Assembly: GCA_034687125.1 (NCBI GenBank)
Contig: JAQGBZ010000343.1
Span: 1-64,000 of the forward strand
From: Neelides folsomi
Taxonomy: Eukaryota; Arthropoda; Collembola; Neelipleona; Neelidae
Length of the DNA: 64,000 bases
Direction: 5' to 3'
Positions 61,654-64,000 of the stretch are shown piece by piece. Positions within the stretch are counted from its first letter, which is position 1. Each line of letters begins with the position of its first letter. A model generated the notes under the pieces. It was not told the origin of the DNA. It saw nothing but the letters and a program-made list of their open reading frames with translations, and searched no databases. The translations under genes and the position numbers were made by a program.

Positions 61654-62869
61654 CTTCACTCTCCGCCCCTTGCGATAGGCCGCGTGTCAAATATACCTGA
61701 CTAGAAATGACCTTGTTTGGATAAAATAAAATGAGATTTGGATGAGCGGAAGCGAAATCGCAGAGAATGAAGGAGCGTTGTGTTCAACTGCGACTGCCCT
61801 GGGAAGACCGGGAACATCGCACAACTTTCAAAGTCGCATTATTCCCCCTCTTTCACCACTTTCTCCAAGTTTCTTACAACATTCGCAAATACCATTCAAT
61901 TTATTAGCAATTCTCTCAATTCCCAAAACTTGTCTTTTGCAACAAACTTGCTGCAATTTGAGTACTGAAGTAAAAAGCAAACTTTTAATAAATTAAACAA
62001 AATCGGTTTTTTAATAATCAATTTTTAGTTAAAAATTTACTTTTATTTACTTTTGTTATATAGTAAATTGAGAATTGATATTTTCAAAAGAATATAATTT
62101 TAGTAGATTTATTTTATAGTTACTTAATATTTTTATTAAAGTGTAATAACTTATTGGTGATTAATTGGGCCTGAGAGGAAAATGGTTTTAAACGTAGTTC
62201 AAAAGAGCACATAAGGGAGTTGAAGATTCTTGTTGAATTTATAGCTTGATTGAAGTCGTAAAGGATTTGACGCTGGTGGGTTTTAGTGATTTATCCTTTC
62301 CGCGTCTTCCTCATCCTTTTTTATCATGGGAAACCATTTCTCATCCCAAAGTTTTATCTTTGGACGGACTTCATTAAAAAGCGATCAAAGCCGTTCAATT
62401 CTCTTTCCCTCAGTCTCCTACTATTTAATTTACCTCCCTTGGAGTTCCATTGAAAGTTAGGCAAAGTGTGAATCGATTTTGAGCACAAAGTGTATCAACC
62501 ATCCCGAACATAATTAAAAGTCGTGGAAGAAAGTTTAGGACCAAATTGCCTTTTAATTTGATTCCACATCTCATCAGCCTCATTTTAGTTCTCTTGCTAT
62601 TACCCTCATTATATAATTTCATTACTTTCCTCTTTACGACCTATTAACAATTTGGATAAGTTTTCCCACGTTATCAACTTACAATTTCTCCTTAAATTCC
62701 TCCTTTCATCTAAACCCTTTTACTCGCACAAAAACTAATTAAAATTTATTTTACGTTCAAACAACAAATATTTTACGATCATTAAGCTAAAACCTAATTA
62801 AACAACAAAAACATTATTAAAACTTTCACACTAACTCGAAAAGTATAATAATAAAAATAATTATGAATA
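61654..62869. other. Upstream region of CMTR1 and intergenic DNA
   Basis: The CMTR1 promoter side: GC-richer at 61650-61900, then AT-rich, with another GC-richer island at about 62170-62640 containing CCAAAGTTTTATCTTTGG (62346-62363), a perfect 6-bp-arm hairpin. No gene recognised. Confidence 0.5.
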
Positions 62870-63338
62870 TACCCCTTTTGCTTGAAAGTTGGCCCGGGCC
62901 AACTTTAAAAATTCTGTCCCTGACCTACGGCCATCTATTAAACCCGGCCATCTTTCGAGCACCGGCCAACATTAAATAAAATGAATAATTCTGATGAAAA
63001 TTAATACAAATTTATTTGTGAAAACTTAATTATTCACTGCTTGAAGCTTCATTTTCCGATTGGTCTTCGCTTGCTGAAATAAGAACTTCGTTTTCCTCTT
63101 GTTGTCCATAGTCCTCTTCTTCATCATGTGAAATGAAATGAAAGAAATGTGTACAAGTTTTAAGCTTTTTCAAAGCGTTCTCGTGTTTGTATTTTTCGCC
63201 AAACGTGAATTTCATGCTTTATGCCCCGGCCATCTTTTAAGCCCCGGCCAAATTCCTAATTCTCGAGCTTCCCCCCCCGGCCAACTATCGAACCCGGCCT
63301 ACTATCGAACACCGGCCAACTTTCAAGCAAAAGGGGTA
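62870..63338. mobile_element. Small DNA transposon with 25-bp inverted ends and GC-rich subterminal repeats (family 3)
   Basis: A 469-bp element. The left end TACCCCTTTTGCTTGAAAGT (then TGGCC) is the exact reverse complement of the right end. It is flanked by ATA on both sides, a candidate 3-bp target-site duplication. Inside each end are clusters of CCCGGCCATCTTTCGAGCAC-type units (two to three on the left at 62930-62970, six on the right at 63224-63320) plus a TTGGCCCGGGCCAA palindrome at 62889. The core is AT-rich with one short ORF. It is probably non-autonomous. PIF/Harbinger or CACTA-like origin would fit a 3-bp duplication but is unproven. Confidence 0.8.
63030..63215 (-). CDS. Short acidic ORF inside the family 3 element
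   Basis: 61 residues: MKFTFGEKYKHENALKKLK, an HFFHFISHD segment, then a Glu/Ser-rich acidic end. It may be a leftover of an autonomous element's protein or a chance frame. No family recognised. Confidence 0.25.
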   Translation of the reverse strand: MKFTFGEKYKHENALKKLKTCTHFFHFISHDEEEDYGQQEENEVLISASEDQSENEASSSE

Positions 63339-64000
63339 ATACAATTATATTTTAAACAATTATTATATAATTAATTGTTCATGGCATAAGTAATTACAAT
63401 TAAATTATTTAGTCATTATTTATGTATTGAGTAATTTTTAAGATAAAATATCAAAATGATTAAAACAAAGCCACAATAATTAAATGTTTATGTACGTAAG
63501 GTCTATGAAGTTAATTATATTGGGTTTGTTTTACTTGTGTTTGAAATGTTTTTCGCGAGGAAGCCAACCTGACATGAAAGATAATTAAAGGGAACATCCC
63601 CGATGTTTGTTACATGAGAAGGAGGAAAGTTTGAGAGAGGGAAAGCCAAAGGATTTAAATGTTATTTCCTCCTAAATGGGATGAGAAATTGAGGAAATGA
63701 AGAGAGTTATAACCTTTATAAAATACAACCTCTATATCTTATGTATAGTTTTACATCCAAAAGAGCCAAAACGAATCCAAAAGCTTTCTTTCACCCTTCA
63801 ACATGAAACTTCAACGTTTATCTCCATCCATTTAGCTTTAAACCGCTCATTTCATACAAACTCAAACGAACCTTAACGTCCTTAACCTAAATACAAATAT
63901 ATTTATGAATAGGTATTGGGTAAAAAAGGAATATTTTACAAAATGACCTTAATAAGTATTATGATAATTTCAATGTTGTAATTCTAAGTATTTAAAATTC
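63339..64000. other. AT-rich right flank
   Basis: Intergenic sequence with one GC-richer patch near 63550-63700. Nothing coding recognised before the window ends. Confidence 0.5.

Overview
This window looks like nuclear DNA from an arthropod. Genes are split by short AT-rich introns with GT..AG (occasionally GC..AG) boundaries, and the proteins are animal proteins: a CCDC39-type axonemal coiled coil, a FoxD forkhead factor, a C2H2 zinc-finger factor with a ZAD-like N-terminus, Rho GTPases, the mRNA cap methyltransferase CMTR1, and a decayed chemosensory ionotropic receptor. A fungal-type secreted lyase and a very AT-rich background would suit a springtail (Collembola) or another basal arthropod, but the species cannot be fixed from this sequence.

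Layout. 121-4240 (+): 3' twelve exons of CCDC39, running in from the left edge. 4627-4708 (+): tRNA-Ser(GCU). 6561-10976: tandem duplication carrying two intact six-exon Rho-like GTPase genes. 12912-17139 (+): two-exon zinc-finger gene. 20311-22886: a nest of mobile-element debris around an ionotropic-receptor pseudogene. 23302-24193 (+): small secreted cysteine-rich gene with two defensin-like motifs. 28164-30459: two copies of one MITE. 31162-32710 (-): secreted acidic and cysteine-containing protein. 40745-42526 (-): foxD, with about 8 kb of gene-free DNA on one side and 3.5 kb on the other. 46103-46282 (+): possible membrane microprotein. 48816-49634 (+): intronless fungal-type polysaccharide-lyase-like gene. 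53452-54177 (+): orphan membrane protein. 56103-61653 (-): 15-exon CMTR1 with an unusual N-terminus. 62870-63338: small DNA transposon.

Most gene models were assembled by hand from splice sites, reading-phase agreement and family knowledge. The phases close exactly in all multi-exon models (CCDC39, both Rho genes, zinc finger, foxD, CMTR1 and three orphan genes). There is no operon-like organisation. The genes serve separate roles: flagellar axoneme, small-GTPase signalling, transcription control, mRNA capping and secretion.

Two signals stand out. First, CMTR1 appears to carry a LOTUS/OST-HTH-like domain where vertebrate CMTR1 has its NLS and G-patch region. Second, the long AT-rich intergenic regions are broken about once per kilobase by GC-richer islands of 100-300 bp. 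They do not look alike in sequence, but several fold into imperfect hairpins and many switch from G-rich to C-rich along the + strand. A third theme is a type of DNA transposon whose ends are clusters of short GC-rich subterminal repeats.
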